Shown: positions 11,752 through 21,573, numbered from the stretch's first letter. The stretch: DNA of 64,000 bases from Pedobacter jeongneungensis (GCF_000633455.1 NZ_AYMG01000002.1:1-64000); one strand, 5' to 3'. Numbers and translations are program-made. Notes: generated by a model not told the origin, from the letters alone.

Positions 11752-11783
11752 TTTGCATGAAATACATCAGAACCCTATATTTG
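11752..11783 (+). promoter_or_regulatory. Promoter of tRNA-Lys
   Basis: TTTG at 11752-11755 and TATATTTG at 11776-11783 with a 20-base spacer. This is a textbook Bacteroidota -33/-7 pair, about 41 bases before the mature tRNA. Confidence 0.75.
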
Positions 11784-11824
11784 CACCACTTTAAAGGAAA
11801 CGGATAACGTTTTTAAACAAAGTA

Positions 11825-11897
11825 GATTCCGTAGCTCAGCTGGTAGAGCATTACACTTTTAATGTAGTGGTCCTGGGTTCGAATCCCAGCGGGATCA
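11825..11897 (+). tRNA. tRNA-Lys (anticodon TTT)
   Basis: A 73-nt cloverleaf. The acceptor arms GATTCCG and CGGGATC pair in seven positions with one G-T. D-arm sequence AGCTCAGCTGGTAGAGC, anticodon loop CTTTTAA, T-arm GGTTCGAATCC, discriminator A. CCA is not encoded. A terminator hairpin follows at once. The 3' end borders the inserted defence gene, so it may be an integration site. Confidence 0.96.
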
Positions 11898-11901
11898 CAA
11901 G

Positions 11902-11928
11902 AAAGGCGCGAGAAATTGCGCCTTTTCT
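11902..11928 (+). terminator. Terminator after tRNA-Lys
   Basis: AAAGGCGC pairs with GCGCCTTT around an eight-base loop and is followed by TTCT. Confidence 0.65.
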
Positions 11929-12078
11929 GTTTAAGAGTATTTAAACTAAGAAGCTCTTCAAAGGTAAATCAATCAATTAAGTGTAACTTATTTCGAACTG
12001 TATGGTGCCTAATCCGGATCAAGCGGAATTCTTGGGGGGAGATAAACTCTAGGCATATATTTTTGATCATCTAAATAA

Positions 12079-12291
12079 GAAGAATTTAATATCCCTTACA
12101 CCTCTGGACGTTGCTCCGAAAGCTTTGATCTTTGCATTGAAAGATTTGGCAGAAGCATTCGTGGATCTGTTAATAAAGAAGTTTATGATAGGATTGACCT
12201 TGCAACAGACCTAAAGGAATCAATTTCACATGCTTCAACCTCATTGTACCATAAAGCCATTTTTTTAAATGCTTGCTTTTGTATACCCTGA
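12079..12291 (+). pseudogene. Open reading remnant without start codon
   Basis: Seventy sense codons follow an in-frame stop at 12076-12078 and end at TGA 12289-12291. The translation has normal composition (for example SIRGSVNKEVYDRIDLATD) but no ATG, and I do not recognise the family. It lies between tRNA-Lys and the NACHT gene and may be the tail of a gene destroyed by insertion. It could also be chance. Nothing else stands out in 11930-12350. Confidence 0.3.
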
Positions 12292-12350
12292 ATATATCCC
12301 CCAGTTTTTGGGCGATATCTGATTGATTAAAAAAAAATCCATGTTTAATC

Positions 12351-12358
12351 TATATTTG
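12351..12358 (+). promoter_or_regulatory. Candidate promoter of the NACHT-nuclease gene
   Basis: TATATTTG fits the Bacteroidota -7 box. It would start transcription near 12364, just before the ATG at 12377. It therefore rules against the more upstream TTG (12323) and ATG (12341) start codons in the same frame. Confidence 0.5.
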
Positions 12359-12376
12359 ATCTGTGAACAAAAAGAT

Positions 12377-15300
12377 ATGAAAAATATAAAAAGGGAAGCC
12401 GGAGACAAGACTAAAGGTTTTACATTGCAAAAACAACGTGCGATTTCGCTTGCGCTCGACGAACTCGAACATGTGGATAACGTCTCGGTCAATGTGGCCA
12501 TCGAATACAAGGGCGACGTATACTTGCAGAATGGTAAGAATGGTTATGTTGAGGAGGAAAAGAACTACCATAAAGACACCAAGTTCACGCTGAATTCAAA
12601 CCAAATATTGAATACCATGGTTTATTTCCTCCAGTTGTGGCTGGACAGCGAAAAAAGTGCCAGTTCCAGATTTGGCTTTTTTTCAACCAACCAGATCGGC
12701 TCAGAAGGTATCAGCGATCGTTCCAAAAAACTTGATATAACCTTCCCTAATTATTCAATCCTTGAAAAGATAGTAACCCATCAGGTTGAGCAAGACAAAC
12801 AAGATCTCGCTATCCTATCGAGTTTTATATTCGATGAGTATAAAATCCAGTATGATCCCACCAATAGCCCAACATTGAATGATTCCGAACTAATCCAATT
12901 TTTACAACAGATAAGTTGGCAATTTAACCAACCAGACGAAAAATCGTACGAGGATATACTTTTGAAAAAAATCAAATCCAGTAAATTTTATACCGATCCC
13001 CAGAACAGATTTGCCCCAAACCATATCTACGCCGAACTTATGTTGGCCTTGGAAAAAAAGCAGGATCAAGGCGACCTGCTTCAAAAATTCTTGAGCAAGG
13101 CAGATATCGAACTCGCCTTCCTCAAAGTTAGCCAGGGACGCAGAGCTCCAGAAGCAAGCAGGTATTTGTTTTTTGATGTCACAGGATTTGCAAAAAATGC
13201 GAAAATACAACTCGAAAGGTTAATCAGTTCAAAATATTATGCCAACGCAAACCATCAAAGATTGCCCAAGATGGCAAAAAGAAAAGTTGCCAGGCACAAT
13301 AGAGAGATTAAGATAGATCTAGCCAGCTTGGAGACCACTAAAATCAAACAGGTAACGCAACTAGAGGTGGTAATAAAGGAAATTGGCGAGCTGCTTGACA
13401 GCGATAAGCCAACTTTTTTATTCGGGGATATTGGTAGTGGAAAAAGCACGTTACTTGCCCAGCACTTCGTAAAACAATTAAGTGAAGAAAACATCTGTAT
13501 TTTCTTAACAGCTGGTTACCTCAAAGGAAAAATCCAAAGTGAGATCAGCACCTTCCAGAAAGAAATCGAAGAATTCGTGAACAAAGAATTAGGACTGGCG
13601 GGCAGTTATTTTGAACTTGATGGCTTATTGAACTCCGGAAAAGAAATAACGCTTGTAGTCGATGGTGTCGATGAACTATCGCGTTCTGAAATCGTGAACC
13701 TGTCCACTCACCTTCTTTCCCTCTCTGAACACCAGGTAAACATTAGAGTAGTTGCATCCGGCAGGCCATTTGAAGTCCAAAAATACATCCATTTCAACGA
13801 TTGGAACTGCCTAACAACAATCGACCTGGTTGAAGAGGACATCTTCCAAATACTGGAAAACGAAGCTCTTGCCGAAGGGCTTTCAGTGCAGGATGCTTTA
13901 ACAGATGCAAAAAGCAGGTTGGACATATTGAAGTCAAACCCTGAACTTTTCGGCAATACCACAAACCCATTGATAGCCACGCTGATCAGGGAATTTTTGA
14001 TTGCCGGACATAGTTCCTCCACATTAGGGGATATTTTATATGAGGTAATCCTTAAGAAGCTGTCCTGGACGGTAGATGACAACAAAAAAGATTTTGTAAA
14101 TTTTACCCAGTTCTACCCAAACACTTTTCAGCGTCTGCCCTTTATTTCCGAAGTAGCATGGTCAATCTTTCTATCCAAAAACAGAGCAATCACAGATGCT
14201 GGGCTACATGCTGCTATCGATAAGGTATGTGCAATTTCACTTGATGATCCCAACCGCAACTTAATTATCGATGAAGCGATCAAATTCGTCACCACAACTT
14301 TTCTGCAAAAAACAACCGGTGGTTTAACCTTCCAGTCCCACCAATTGTTCCAGATGCTAGTTGGTCACCATACCTATACCACTCTTGCCAAGGGTGAAAC
14401 AATCAACCTAGGGAGCGATTCCTATGGACAATGGAGAATTATTTCCTTCGTGTCAACTGTTGCCAGAAAAATAGGGGAAAACGCTACCGTAACCGACTAC
14501 ATGAAAAATTTTCTTTGTGAAATCTTGTCATCAGAAAGCGCTACCCCAATAGCTGCGCTTTTGCTTGCTGAATCGAGAACGGATTCGCTCAACCAGATAT
14601 TCCTGGTAAGAGTTAAACAATTGGGATTCTCACCGTTGAAATTTTGGGGCATTGATGACAAACAGGTTCCGAACGCCTTTGGTTATGTATTTTCTGCCCT
14701 CGGCAGGCCGGGGTTTGAATGGCTTTACGAGAACTACCTATCTCCCGCACATCCATCAAAATCTACTTCCGATGAACTGCCCGTAGCACTACTCTCAGCA
14801 TTTTTGCTACACAAGGGATTTGAGCTGGGCGACCAAGAAAAAAAGGAGCTCTTCGAAGTGGCAAAATACCATATGGCCGCAATGACCTTTTCGTGTCAGA
14901 CCTTTCTTCCCACAATTGCCTTAGCCATACCTGAATATTTTGATGTCAAAGTGCGGTCTATCCTAGTCGTCCAAAGTCTTAAAAAACCTACCCTTTCATC
15001 ACGGGCACAAGAAATATTAAAAAAAGAGATGACCGATGGCAATCTTTCCCATGTAATCGAAGGGCTTGAGATCGAGATAGCCAAAGATTATGGCAAGAGC
15101 GAAGCCCTAAAATTCTGGTTTACCATCACCAGTGAAACACCATCGGTTTCTTTTATTGAAAAAGCGGTTCGATTCGTTGCAGATGGCGATGAAAAATTAT
15201 TTTCCATTCTTCAACAAAGGGTTGGCAAAGAGCCATTAAAGTCCTTTCTGGTCTATTGCGTGCTGCAAAGGAACAAGTTGAGCGATGCATCTGCCATCTT

Positions 15301-17677
15301 GCTCTACCTCTACTATGAGGTCAGGGAATTTAAACTCATTGTTCCGCCAATTCTTGAAAAAACTTCTATTCTCGAATACAATACCGAGGTACGGCTAAGA
15401 ATACTTGATCATTTTTTTGCCCAAGCAGGCACTGAGGAAATTGAGTACATCATAAAGAACAGGCCTGTTCCAGAACATGACCATGGGATATCAGAACTTT
15501 ACCTGCGCTATTTTCTCAAATGCCTCGAGGTATCTTCAGCGATCTATCAGAACGAGTTTTTGACAGTTGTTAGGTTTATGGGAAAATATACGCTTTCCAG
15601 ATATCCAGAGCTCAGGGAATATTTCAACAAGATCATATCCAGGGCAGAGTATCTATCAGCGCTACGCTATGCCGTAACCAATATTGACCTTCCGTTAAGG
15701 TACAATGCCGCGTGCCTTCTACTAATTTTTGATCCAATAAACGAAACCAAAGGGGTTGAAATCGTAATACGATCGACTTTTAGCCGAGACACTGACCATT
15801 ATGAATGGTTCAGGTTTTGCTCAAAACTCAACCTTGGTAAAACGGTTTTGGACCATATCTATCGATTGCTCCCTGAGTTGATAGCGGTACCCAAAATATA
15901 TGCCCTGAAACTTTTGTTCCATAGAGGAGACCCAAGGGTTGAAGGAAAATTATTGAGTGAACTGGTCTACGGCCTTCTAGGGGAAGCCAGTTCGTTGGAT
16001 TTCAGTCATTCCCTATCCGATGATGGCGTAGAAAACATAGTACGCCAGGATCGGTTTTCAGAACTGATATATGCCGCCTTAAAAGACAGCAACTTTAACA
16101 TACGCAGGTCTGCTGCATCTGTCATTATTGACAGGTACCTTGATAAAATTAGCATCAAGGACCAGGCCAAGGCTTGGCTGCTGTATATTGACTATAGCCC
16201 AGAATTTGGACTGGACAGCTTTATAAAAAAGCATATTGAGCTACTTGAAAATACTGATTTCGTAGCCCAGCTTTATGAATACCAAAAAGAGTGCGAAGAA
16301 ATTGCCGATAAACCAAGTTTCTTGCTAATCAAGTTATATGAGGCGATAAATGATATCGAAACCTGGGAAACTTTTTTGATCACCTCAATTACTACCAGGA
16401 TGATGTTCGATGCACACCATGCCTATCTATTATATGCGATACTTGTCAAGCTATCGGCCAAGCAGCCTACCATCAGGAAAAAAATCGGTTCGGCATTCAA
16501 GGGCATGATGGAGCTTGAAACCTTCAACCAGCATCGGCGCAATGATTATATACCAATCTTTGCACTGATGGCCCATGAATTTGGCTCGCTTGAAAACAGT
16601 TCCCTAGAACGTATTTTGACTGACTTTTCAGCGGTTTCCACCGAAACTACCTGTGCGCTTTTATTTAGGCTTGGAAATATACCCCAAAACTTTCATCCGG
16701 ATATACGATATACCGGACACATCAATATTTTTTCGCAGAGAAAGGCACAGGAAAAATATTTGGAGCAGAGCGCAGTTGATAAACTATTGGTCAACGGGGA
16801 AGCAATCCCTGTTTCTCTAGGTAGAGGGGTAGAGACAAGTATATTGCTGGAGTTTTACAGTGCTACCGATTTACAGGAACTAAAAGCCCAGGGGGCGACC
16901 GCCGCATACTTCGCCTTAGTGTTAAGTACCTCAAGAAGAATGGATATCGGAGATTTTGACTATGTTGACCTTTTGGATATTGGAGGTCAAAAATACGATG
17001 ACAGGAAACAGACCGAACTTCAACGGAACATTCTGCGCAACATCATGGACCTGCAACTGGACCAGCCCAAAAAAAAAGAGGCTTTTATCAAGCGGTTGAC
17101 CGCGCATTTGCATGCCATCGAAAACTATCTGACTTTCGAATTCTTCGACATCTTATTTGAAACCACCGATAAAATACAGAGCAAGGAATTCCTGTTATTT
17201 GTTGATGTACTATGTGACAATCCGGACAGGCTAAACTTGCGGCAGTTAAATAACCTTTCGGAGCTATTTAGCTTATCCAGCGGTACTGAAAAACAGCAGA
17301 TCACCCAACATCTTAAACAAAAACTAAAATCGCTGCTGAACACAGCCCCAAGTAGGAACAGAAAAGGATTCGCGATGTTGATATGGGTTATATCTCTTTT
17401 AATCCTAAGCGTAGAGAACGAATTGACAAAAGACACGGAAGACGGAGTTCTCGTAGGCCTAAAAGCAATATTTCTACAGGATGGCGCCAAGTATGAGGAT
17501 GAGGAGGGGCAGCTGATGTTTAAAGCCCGGGACATGCTCAACTATTCGGACGGTCTAATGGAAAAAATCGAGCCCAAGATCATGAGGTCAATAATTCTGG
17601 CCGGAAGGGAAAGCAATGTGGTTGAAATCAGGTCACTTTGCCGAATATTGTCAACTTTAGCCGCAATAGAAGCGTAA
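12377..17677 (+). CDS. Giant PD-(D/E)XK nuclease-NACHT NTPase with helical repeats (Avs/STAND-like antiphage protein)
   Basis: A 1766-residue cytoplasmic protein counted from ATG 12377; the frame stays open upstream to a TTG at 12323. Residues 15-140 resemble the Cap4/DUF4297-type DNA endonuclease domain, with E43, D47, the E-x-K pair E60/K62 (VEEEKNYH) and FFSTN at 101-105. A NACHT-type STAND NTPase follows at about 325-560: Walker A GDIGSGKS (G350, K356, S357), Walker B VVDGVDEL (D429, D432, E433) and a sensor segment VVASGRP. The remaining ~1200 residues look like alpha-helical repeats, the usual ligand-sensing part. Known relatives (Avs family) bind phage proteins, oligomerise and cut DNA. 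It stands alone between tRNA-Lys and a terminator. I infer abortive-infection immunity; the domain calls are from motifs only. Confidence 0.78.
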   Translation: MKNIKREAGDKTKGFTLQKQRAISLALDELEHVDNVSVNVAIEYKGDVYLQNGKNGYVEEEKNYHKDTKFTLNSNQILNTMVYFLQLWLDSEKSASSRFGFFSTNQIGSEGISDRSKKLDITFPNYSILEKIVTHQVEQDKQDLAILSSFIFDEYKIQYDPTNSPTLNDSELIQFLQQISWQFNQPDEKSYEDILLKKIKSSKFYTDPQNRFAPNHIYAELMLALEKKQDQGDLLQKFLSKADIELAFLKVSQGRRAPEASRYLFFDVTGFAKNAKIQLERLISSKYYANANHQRLPKMAKRKVARHNREIKIDLASLETTKIKQVTQLEVVIKEIGELLDSDKPTFLFGDIGSGKSTLLAQHFVKQLSEENICIFLTAGYLKGKIQSEISTFQKEIEEFVNKELGLAGSYFELDGLLNSGKEITLVVDGVDELSRSEIVNLSTHLLSLSEHQVNIRVVASGRPFEVQKYIHFNDWNCLTTIDLVEEDIFQILENEALAEGLSVQDALTDAKSRLDILKSNPELFGNTTNPLIATLIREFLIAGHSSSTLGDILYEVILKKLSWTVDDNKKDFVNFTQFYPNTFQRLPFISEVAWSIFLSKNRAITDAGLHAAIDKVCAISLDDPNRNLIIDEAIKFVTTTFLQKTTGGLTFQSHQLFQMLVGHHTYTTLAKGETINLGSDSYGQWRIISFVSTVARKIGENATVTDYMKNFLCEILSSESATPIAALLLAESRTDSLNQIFLVRVKQLGFSPLKFWGIDDKQVPNAFGYVFSALGRPGFEWLYENYLSPAHPSKSTSDELPVALLSAFLLHKGFELGDQEKKELFEVAKYHMAAMTFSCQTFLPTIALAIPEYFDVKVRSILVVQSLKKPTLSSRAQEILKKEMTDGNLSHVIEGLEIEIAKDYGKSEALKFWFTITSETPSVSFIEKAVRFVADGDEKLFSILQQRVGKEPLKSFLVYCVLQRNKLSDASAILLYLYYEVREFKLIVPPILEKTSILEYNTEVRLRILDHFFAQAGTEEIEYIIKNRPVPEHDHGISELYLRYFLKCLEVSSAIYQNEFLTVVRFMGKYTLSRYPELREYFNKIISRAEYLSALRYAVTNIDLPLRYNAACLLLIFDPINETKGVEIVIRSTFSRDTDHYEWFRFCSKLNLGKTVLDHIYRLLPELIAVPKIYALKLLFHRGDPRVEGKLLSELVYGLLGEASSLDFSHSLSDDGVENIVRQDRFSELIYAALKDSNFNIRRSAASVIIDRYLDKISIKDQAKAWLLYIDYSPEFGLDSFIKKHIELLENTDFVAQLYEYQKECEEIADKPSFLLIKLYEAINDIETWETFLITSITTRMMFDAHHAYLLYAILVKLSAKQPTIRKKIGSAFKGMMELETFNQHRRNDYIPIFALMAHEFGSLENSSLERILTDFSAVSTETTCALLFRLGNIPQNFHPDIRYTGHINIFSQRKAQEKYLEQSAVDKLLVNGEAIPVSLGRGVETSILLEFYSATDLQELKAQGATAAYFALVLSTSRRMDIGDFDYVDLLDIGGQKYDDRKQTELQRNILRNIMDLQLDQPKKKEAFIKRLTAHLHAIENYLTFEFFDILFETTDKIQSKEFLLFVDVLCDNPDRLNLRQLNNLSELFSLSSGTEKQQITQHLKQKLKSLLNTAPSRNRKGFAMLIWVISLLILSVENELTKDTEDGVLVGLKAIFLQDGAKYEDEEGQLMFKARDMLNYSDGLMEKIEPKIMRSIILAGRESNVVEIRSLCRILSTLAAIEA

Positions 17678-18026
17678 AGGTAAATTGCACTAAGTCAATA
17701 GACACAAGACGATTCCTTATAAGCTGAGAATAGTTTCATTTGATCTAATTTATAGCAAGGAAAATAAACTTTTAAAGCAAATTTAATGAGGCTAAGGCAT
17801 TTCTCTGAACTGTTGCCGTATAACTGCACAACACATACAGCTTTGTTCACCTTATCATATTTAGATACGATCAGTAATAACCACCTTTATCAAAGCACGT
17901 TCTTAAATTCATTTCCTTATTCTTTAATATAAATAGAGACAATATTACTATTCGCATGACAGCTTTAATAATTAAGCCTAAATAGCTACTAAATGGTTAG
18001 AGTTTTGTGCAATGGGGTTCACTAGA

Positions 18027-18065
18027 GGGAAAGACTAGAGAGGTCAAGTTCTTTCCCTTTTTTTG
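18027..18065 (+). terminator. Terminator between the convergent NACHT and ABC genes
   Basis: GGGAAAGA (18027-18034) pairs with TCTTTCCC (18050-18057), followed by an eight-T run. The stretch 17678-18026 before it shows no gene and no copy of the tRNA end. Confidence 0.65.
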
Positions 18066-18073
18066 TTTAGCCT

Positions 18074-19903
18074 TTACGATTGCACCTCAAACTGCAAACC
18101 GCTCAAATACCTGTACAAACCCTGTTCACTCCTAATCAATTCCTGATGGGTACCCGATTCAATAATCTGCCCCTTTTCCATCACCAAGATTCTGTCTGCT
18201 TCGCGAATGGTTGATAAACGGTGGGCGATGATGATGGAGGTTCGGCCGCTCATTAATTCTTCAAGCGCTTCCTGTACCAGGCGTTCCGATTCAGAGTCGA
18301 GCGAAGAAGTGGCTTCATCTAAAATCAATATCGACGGGTTTTTTAACAGCGCCCGGGCAATGGCAATGCGCTGCCGTTGTCCGCCTGATAGTTTTACCCC
18401 ACGTTCTCCAACCACGGTTTCGTAGCTTTCAGGAAATGCGCTGATAAAATCGTGAGCATTTGCCCGTTTAGCGGCCAGTATAATTTCTTCTTTTGTAGCC
18501 GTTAGCTTGCCATAAGCAATGTTTTCCAATATCGTTCCGCCAAATAACATCACATCCTGGGGCACAATTGCGATCTGGTTCCGGATATCCGTAAGCGAAT
18601 AGGCCGAGGCAGGTTTGCCATCAAACAATATTTCGCCACTTTGCGGATGGTAAAATTGCAGTATCAGCCCTGCGGTGGTCGATTTACCTGAGCCACTTGG
18701 CCCTACTATCGCTATTTTTTGTCCGGCTTTGGCTTCGAAAGATACCTGGTTTAACACTTCCACTTCCGGCCTTGAAGGATAGGCAAAATTGATGTGGTTG
18801 AAAGCAAGGTTCCCCACGATTTTTTGTTTGACCACATTATCCATTTCGGCTATCGATACCGGTTCGCCCTGCTCTCCCAATATCTCCAGTACCCTTTCAC
18901 TGGCGCCTACAGCCTTTTGCAGGTTGGCGAAAAGTTCCGGAAAACTACCCAATGAACTGCCGAGGAACATCGCATAAAGTGAAAACTTTAAAAGTTCGCC
19001 AAAGGTAATTTCCTGCTGACTGACCAGGATACAGCCGTAGCCGATTACCCCCAGTACACTTCCAAAAACGCAGAGCACAATAAAGGAAACAAACATGCCC
19101 CTGTATTTCGCACCTTTGATGGCAATATCGGCTACCTCGCGGATGGTATTCTTGTAACGTGTGGCTTCGAATGCTTCGTTTACAAATGCTTTTACATTCG
19201 AAATGCCTGATAAGGTTTCTTCAACAATACTGTTTGATTCGGCCATTTTATCCTGGGCCTGACGTGAAATTTTTTTGATAAATCGGCCAAACAATACCGC
19301 AAATACGATCATCACGGGTAAGATCAAAAGCAGGGCAAAAACCAGTTTTTTCGAAATGATGGCCATAAAAATAATCCCGCCCACAAACAACACAAACTGC
19401 CGTAACATCTCTGCAATGGTAGTAGTTAAAGTATCTTGAACCTGCGATAGGTCGGCAGAGATTCTGCTGTTCAGCTCGCCTACCCTGCGGTTCGAAAAGA
19501 AGTTCATGGGCAAAGTGATCAATTTAAAGTAGGTATCACGCCTGATGTCGGCAAGGGAGCGTTCTGCTACATTAACAAACCATAATATTCTAAAATAAGA
19601 CACCACAGCCTGCAGTGCCAATACGATAAAGGCCAACATTAAGATGCCCTGTATGGTGCCTGGCAGGTAACTATTGCTGTGTTTGCCCTGTGCGGTATCA
19701 ATTAATGCACCTATAAAAGATGGAAAGGCCAATCCAACCAAACTCGATAAAAAGAGAAAAAACAATGCTGCAATGAATTTGCCGCGATAAGGCTTTAAAT
19801 AAGTAAGCAAACGGGCCACATTACCCAAACTTTTCCTGTTTATTTTTGCTTTTGATAATTCAACGCCTGGTGCATTTCCGCTGTTTAACTGTTTTCTTGC
19901 CAT
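18074..19903 (-). CDS. ABC exporter, fused permease and ATPase (MsbA/BmrA type)
   Basis: A 609-residue half-transporter that works as a dimer in the inner membrane, exporting lipids, drugs or peptides. An N-terminal six-helix membrane domain (about 40-340) includes the conserved VAERSLADIRRDTYFKLITL coupling region. The ATPase has Walker A GPSGSGKST near residue 400, the signature LSGGQRQR near 505, Walker B ILILDEATSSLD near 525 and the switch IIAHRLSTI. It is a single gene and converges on the NACHT gene. The substrate is not predictable from the sequence. Confidence 0.88.
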   Translation of the reverse strand: MARKQLNSGNAPGVELSKAKINRKSLGNVARLLTYLKPYRGKFIAALFFLFLSSLVGLAFPSFIGALIDTAQGKHSNSYLPGTIQGILMLAFIVLALQAVVSYFRILWFVNVAERSLADIRRDTYFKLITLPMNFFSNRRVGELNSRISADLSQVQDTLTTTIAEMLRQFVLFVGGIIFMAIISKKLVFALLLILPVMIVFAVLFGRFIKKISRQAQDKMAESNSIVEETLSGISNVKAFVNEAFEATRYKNTIREVADIAIKGAKYRGMFVSFIVLCVFGSVLGVIGYGCILVSQQEITFGELLKFSLYAMFLGSSLGSFPELFANLQKAVGASERVLEILGEQGEPVSIAEMDNVVKQKIVGNLAFNHINFAYPSRPEVEVLNQVSFEAKAGQKIAIVGPSGSGKSTTAGLILQFYHPQSGEILFDGKPASAYSLTDIRNQIAIVPQDVMLFGGTILENIAYGKLTATKEEIILAAKRANAHDFISAFPESYETVVGERGVKLSGGQRQRIAIARALLKNPSILILDEATSSLDSESERLVQEALEELMSGRTSIIIAHRLSTIREADRILVMEKGQIIESGTHQELIRSEQGLYRYLSGLQFEVQS

Positions 19904-20160
19904 TAGTTCTATATTGATCTCTTAGGATATGATTTCTCTCCTTATTGCCAATTCTTGCGCCAGGAAGGATCATAATGAAGAAGACGTATCAATATAAAAA
20001 ATACTTTAAATAACTTCAGAAATTTAAACAGGTACTTCGCTTACCTGCCCTTGAAACCGGTTGTATAATTTTTATCAATCGATTGTAAGGATACCGATAA
20101 AGATCAGTTTGAGATAGTACCGGGGGCAATCGCAATGGATTTGATTAAACTGGTAAGTAT

Positions 20161-20994
20161 TTAATGATGTTGTTTGAACAGCCATTTCGGGATTTCTTCA
20201 TCCAGCAATAACGGAATGGTTATATTGTTATGATCCAGTTCGGGATAGGTAGTAAAAATGACCCTTTTATTTTTTTTGAGCTTTGCGAAAAGTGCCACAC
20301 TTCCATCGTATGGATTCTCTGTATCTTTTGCGCCATGGATTAACCAGATGTTGCTGTTTTTTAACGCTTCTAAATTTGAAAAATCGGGAACTGCTGCAAC
20401 CGAAACCATACCTGCAAACTGTTGTGGTGCGATACTGAGCATATTTTGTGCGGTAGATGCCCCCATTGAATATCCAACGAGGTAAATTCTTTTGGTATCT
20501 ATACCGGCATATTCTTTCTGCAGCTCAGTGATGAGTTTCATTACCGCATAAACCTCATCTGATGGCTTTGAGGAAGACAGGCCATTTTCAGCCACGGCAT
20601 AATCAGAGGAACGTGTGCTAAATTGTGGCGCCAGAACAAAACATTTATATTTTTTATAAATTTCATCCCTTATCCATATTCGGGATAAAGGTTCCAGCTG
20701 TTTTTCATTATCGTTCCCGATACGTGTAGAATTGTGCAGCACAATTACCAGTGGATATTTAGTGCCTTGTTTATCATTTTCGGGAAATAAAAAGCGATAA
20801 GGCAATTCTCCGTTTCCGTGGCTGTAGACCCGCTTTTGAAATTTATCTGTGGCAAGGCTGTTAAGTATTGCTTTCGTTTGCGCAGCCCTCGCGCTATCGA
20901 TTTTAACCACATAACGGTTTTGGGTTTGGGCAAAGGAAAAATTTGCGGTTAGTAAAACGGTTAGGTAGAGGATGAGTCCGAACTTGTTGTGCAT
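20161..20994 (-). CDS. Secreted alpha/beta hydrolase (dienelactone hydrolase / esterase-like)
   Basis: A 277-residue protein with an N-terminal signal peptide cleaved near NFSFAQ. The fold follows from the VIVLHNSTR strand (oxyanion region), the nucleophile elbow GYSMGAS, an acid in GAKDTENPY and a histidine in ELDHNN close to the C terminus. It resembles prolyl-oligopeptidase/PHB-depolymerase type esterases found in the periplasm of Bacteroidota. The natural substrate is unknown. It is monocistronic. The 257 bases upstream of 20161 show no further gene. Confidence 0.75.
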   Translation of the reverse strand: MHNKFGLILYLTVLLTANFSFAQTQNRYVVKIDSARAAQTKAILNSLATDKFQKRVYSHGNGELPYRFLFPENDKQGTKYPLVIVLHNSTRIGNDNEKQLEPLSRIWIRDEIYKKYKCFVLAPQFSTRSSDYAVAENGLSSSKPSDEVYAVMKLITELQKEYAGIDTKRIYLVGYSMGASTAQNMLSIAPQQFAGMVSVAAVPDFSNLEALKNSNIWLIHGAKDTENPYDGSVALFAKLKKNKRVIFTTYPELDHNNITIPLLLDEEIPKWLFKQHH

Positions 20995-21125
20995 AGAATT
21001 TAAAAAGCAATATACCGCGAATATAAATTTATTTAATGAGCCTGCCCAACCTGTTGTATTTATAAAATGAGGAGTTCCCTGAGCCAGATGTTATTAAGTT
21101 GGAGCGTAATTTAAGATGCTTGTTA

Positions 21126-21533
21126 TTACTCCTCTGCAAACTTCTTTACAGCCTCGTGCGTAACCGGAGTAAAAAGGTTCACCAGGTTGCCATCAGGATC
21201 TCTTAATAATAAAGATTGATTGCCCCAAGGCATAATAGTAGGTTCTTGCACGATTACGCTTTTTAAGGTAACCGCTAATTGTTCGAAAAGCTGCTGCACA
21301 TCATCAACTTTAAATTCGATAATGACGCTGCGGTTTTGCGCAGGTTGTGCTACACTGTCTCCTCCAAAAAACTGTAAAGTCCGGGTGCTTCCAATGGCCA
21401 GGGTTGCTGTCCTGGTTTTGAGTTCTGCGAAATCGGGTGTGTACCTGGTGGCGGTTAAACCTGTTACCTGTTCATAAAAATGAATCATTGCCTCTACCTG
21501 AGCAGTAATGATGCGTGTGGATATTAAATTCAT
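21126..21533 (-). CDS. VOC family protein (glyoxalase / bleomycin-resistance-like)
   Basis: A 135-residue single vicinal-oxygen-chelate module. It opens with ISTRIITAQVEAMIHFYEQVTGL and ends with the typical LLRDPDGNLVNLFTP strand, which carries a metal-ligand position. Relatives bind antibiotics or act as small dioxygenases or isomerases; the exact role is unknown. It lies 40 bases after the stop of the WYL regulator on the same strand and is probably co-transcribed with it. Confidence 0.82.
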   Translation of the reverse strand: MNLISTRIITAQVEAMIHFYEQVTGLTATRYTPDFAELKTRTATLAIGSTRTLQFFGGDSVAQPAQNRSVIIEFKVDDVQQLFEQLAVTLKSVIVQEPTIMPWGNQSLLLRDPDGNLVNLFTPVTHEAVKKFAEE

Positions 21534-21573
21534 TGCTAATTAATTTTAATTGTGCAACGAAGGTATCGGGTAC

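Noticed and set aside
11900-12300. Integrase or transposase remnant next to tRNA-Lys
   Set aside because: The only sizeable frame (12079-12291) has no recognisable integrase or transposase motif.
17125-17541. Minus-strand 138-codon frame inside the NACHT gene
   Set aside because: It is the complement of a strong, long coding frame; no start context or motif supports it.
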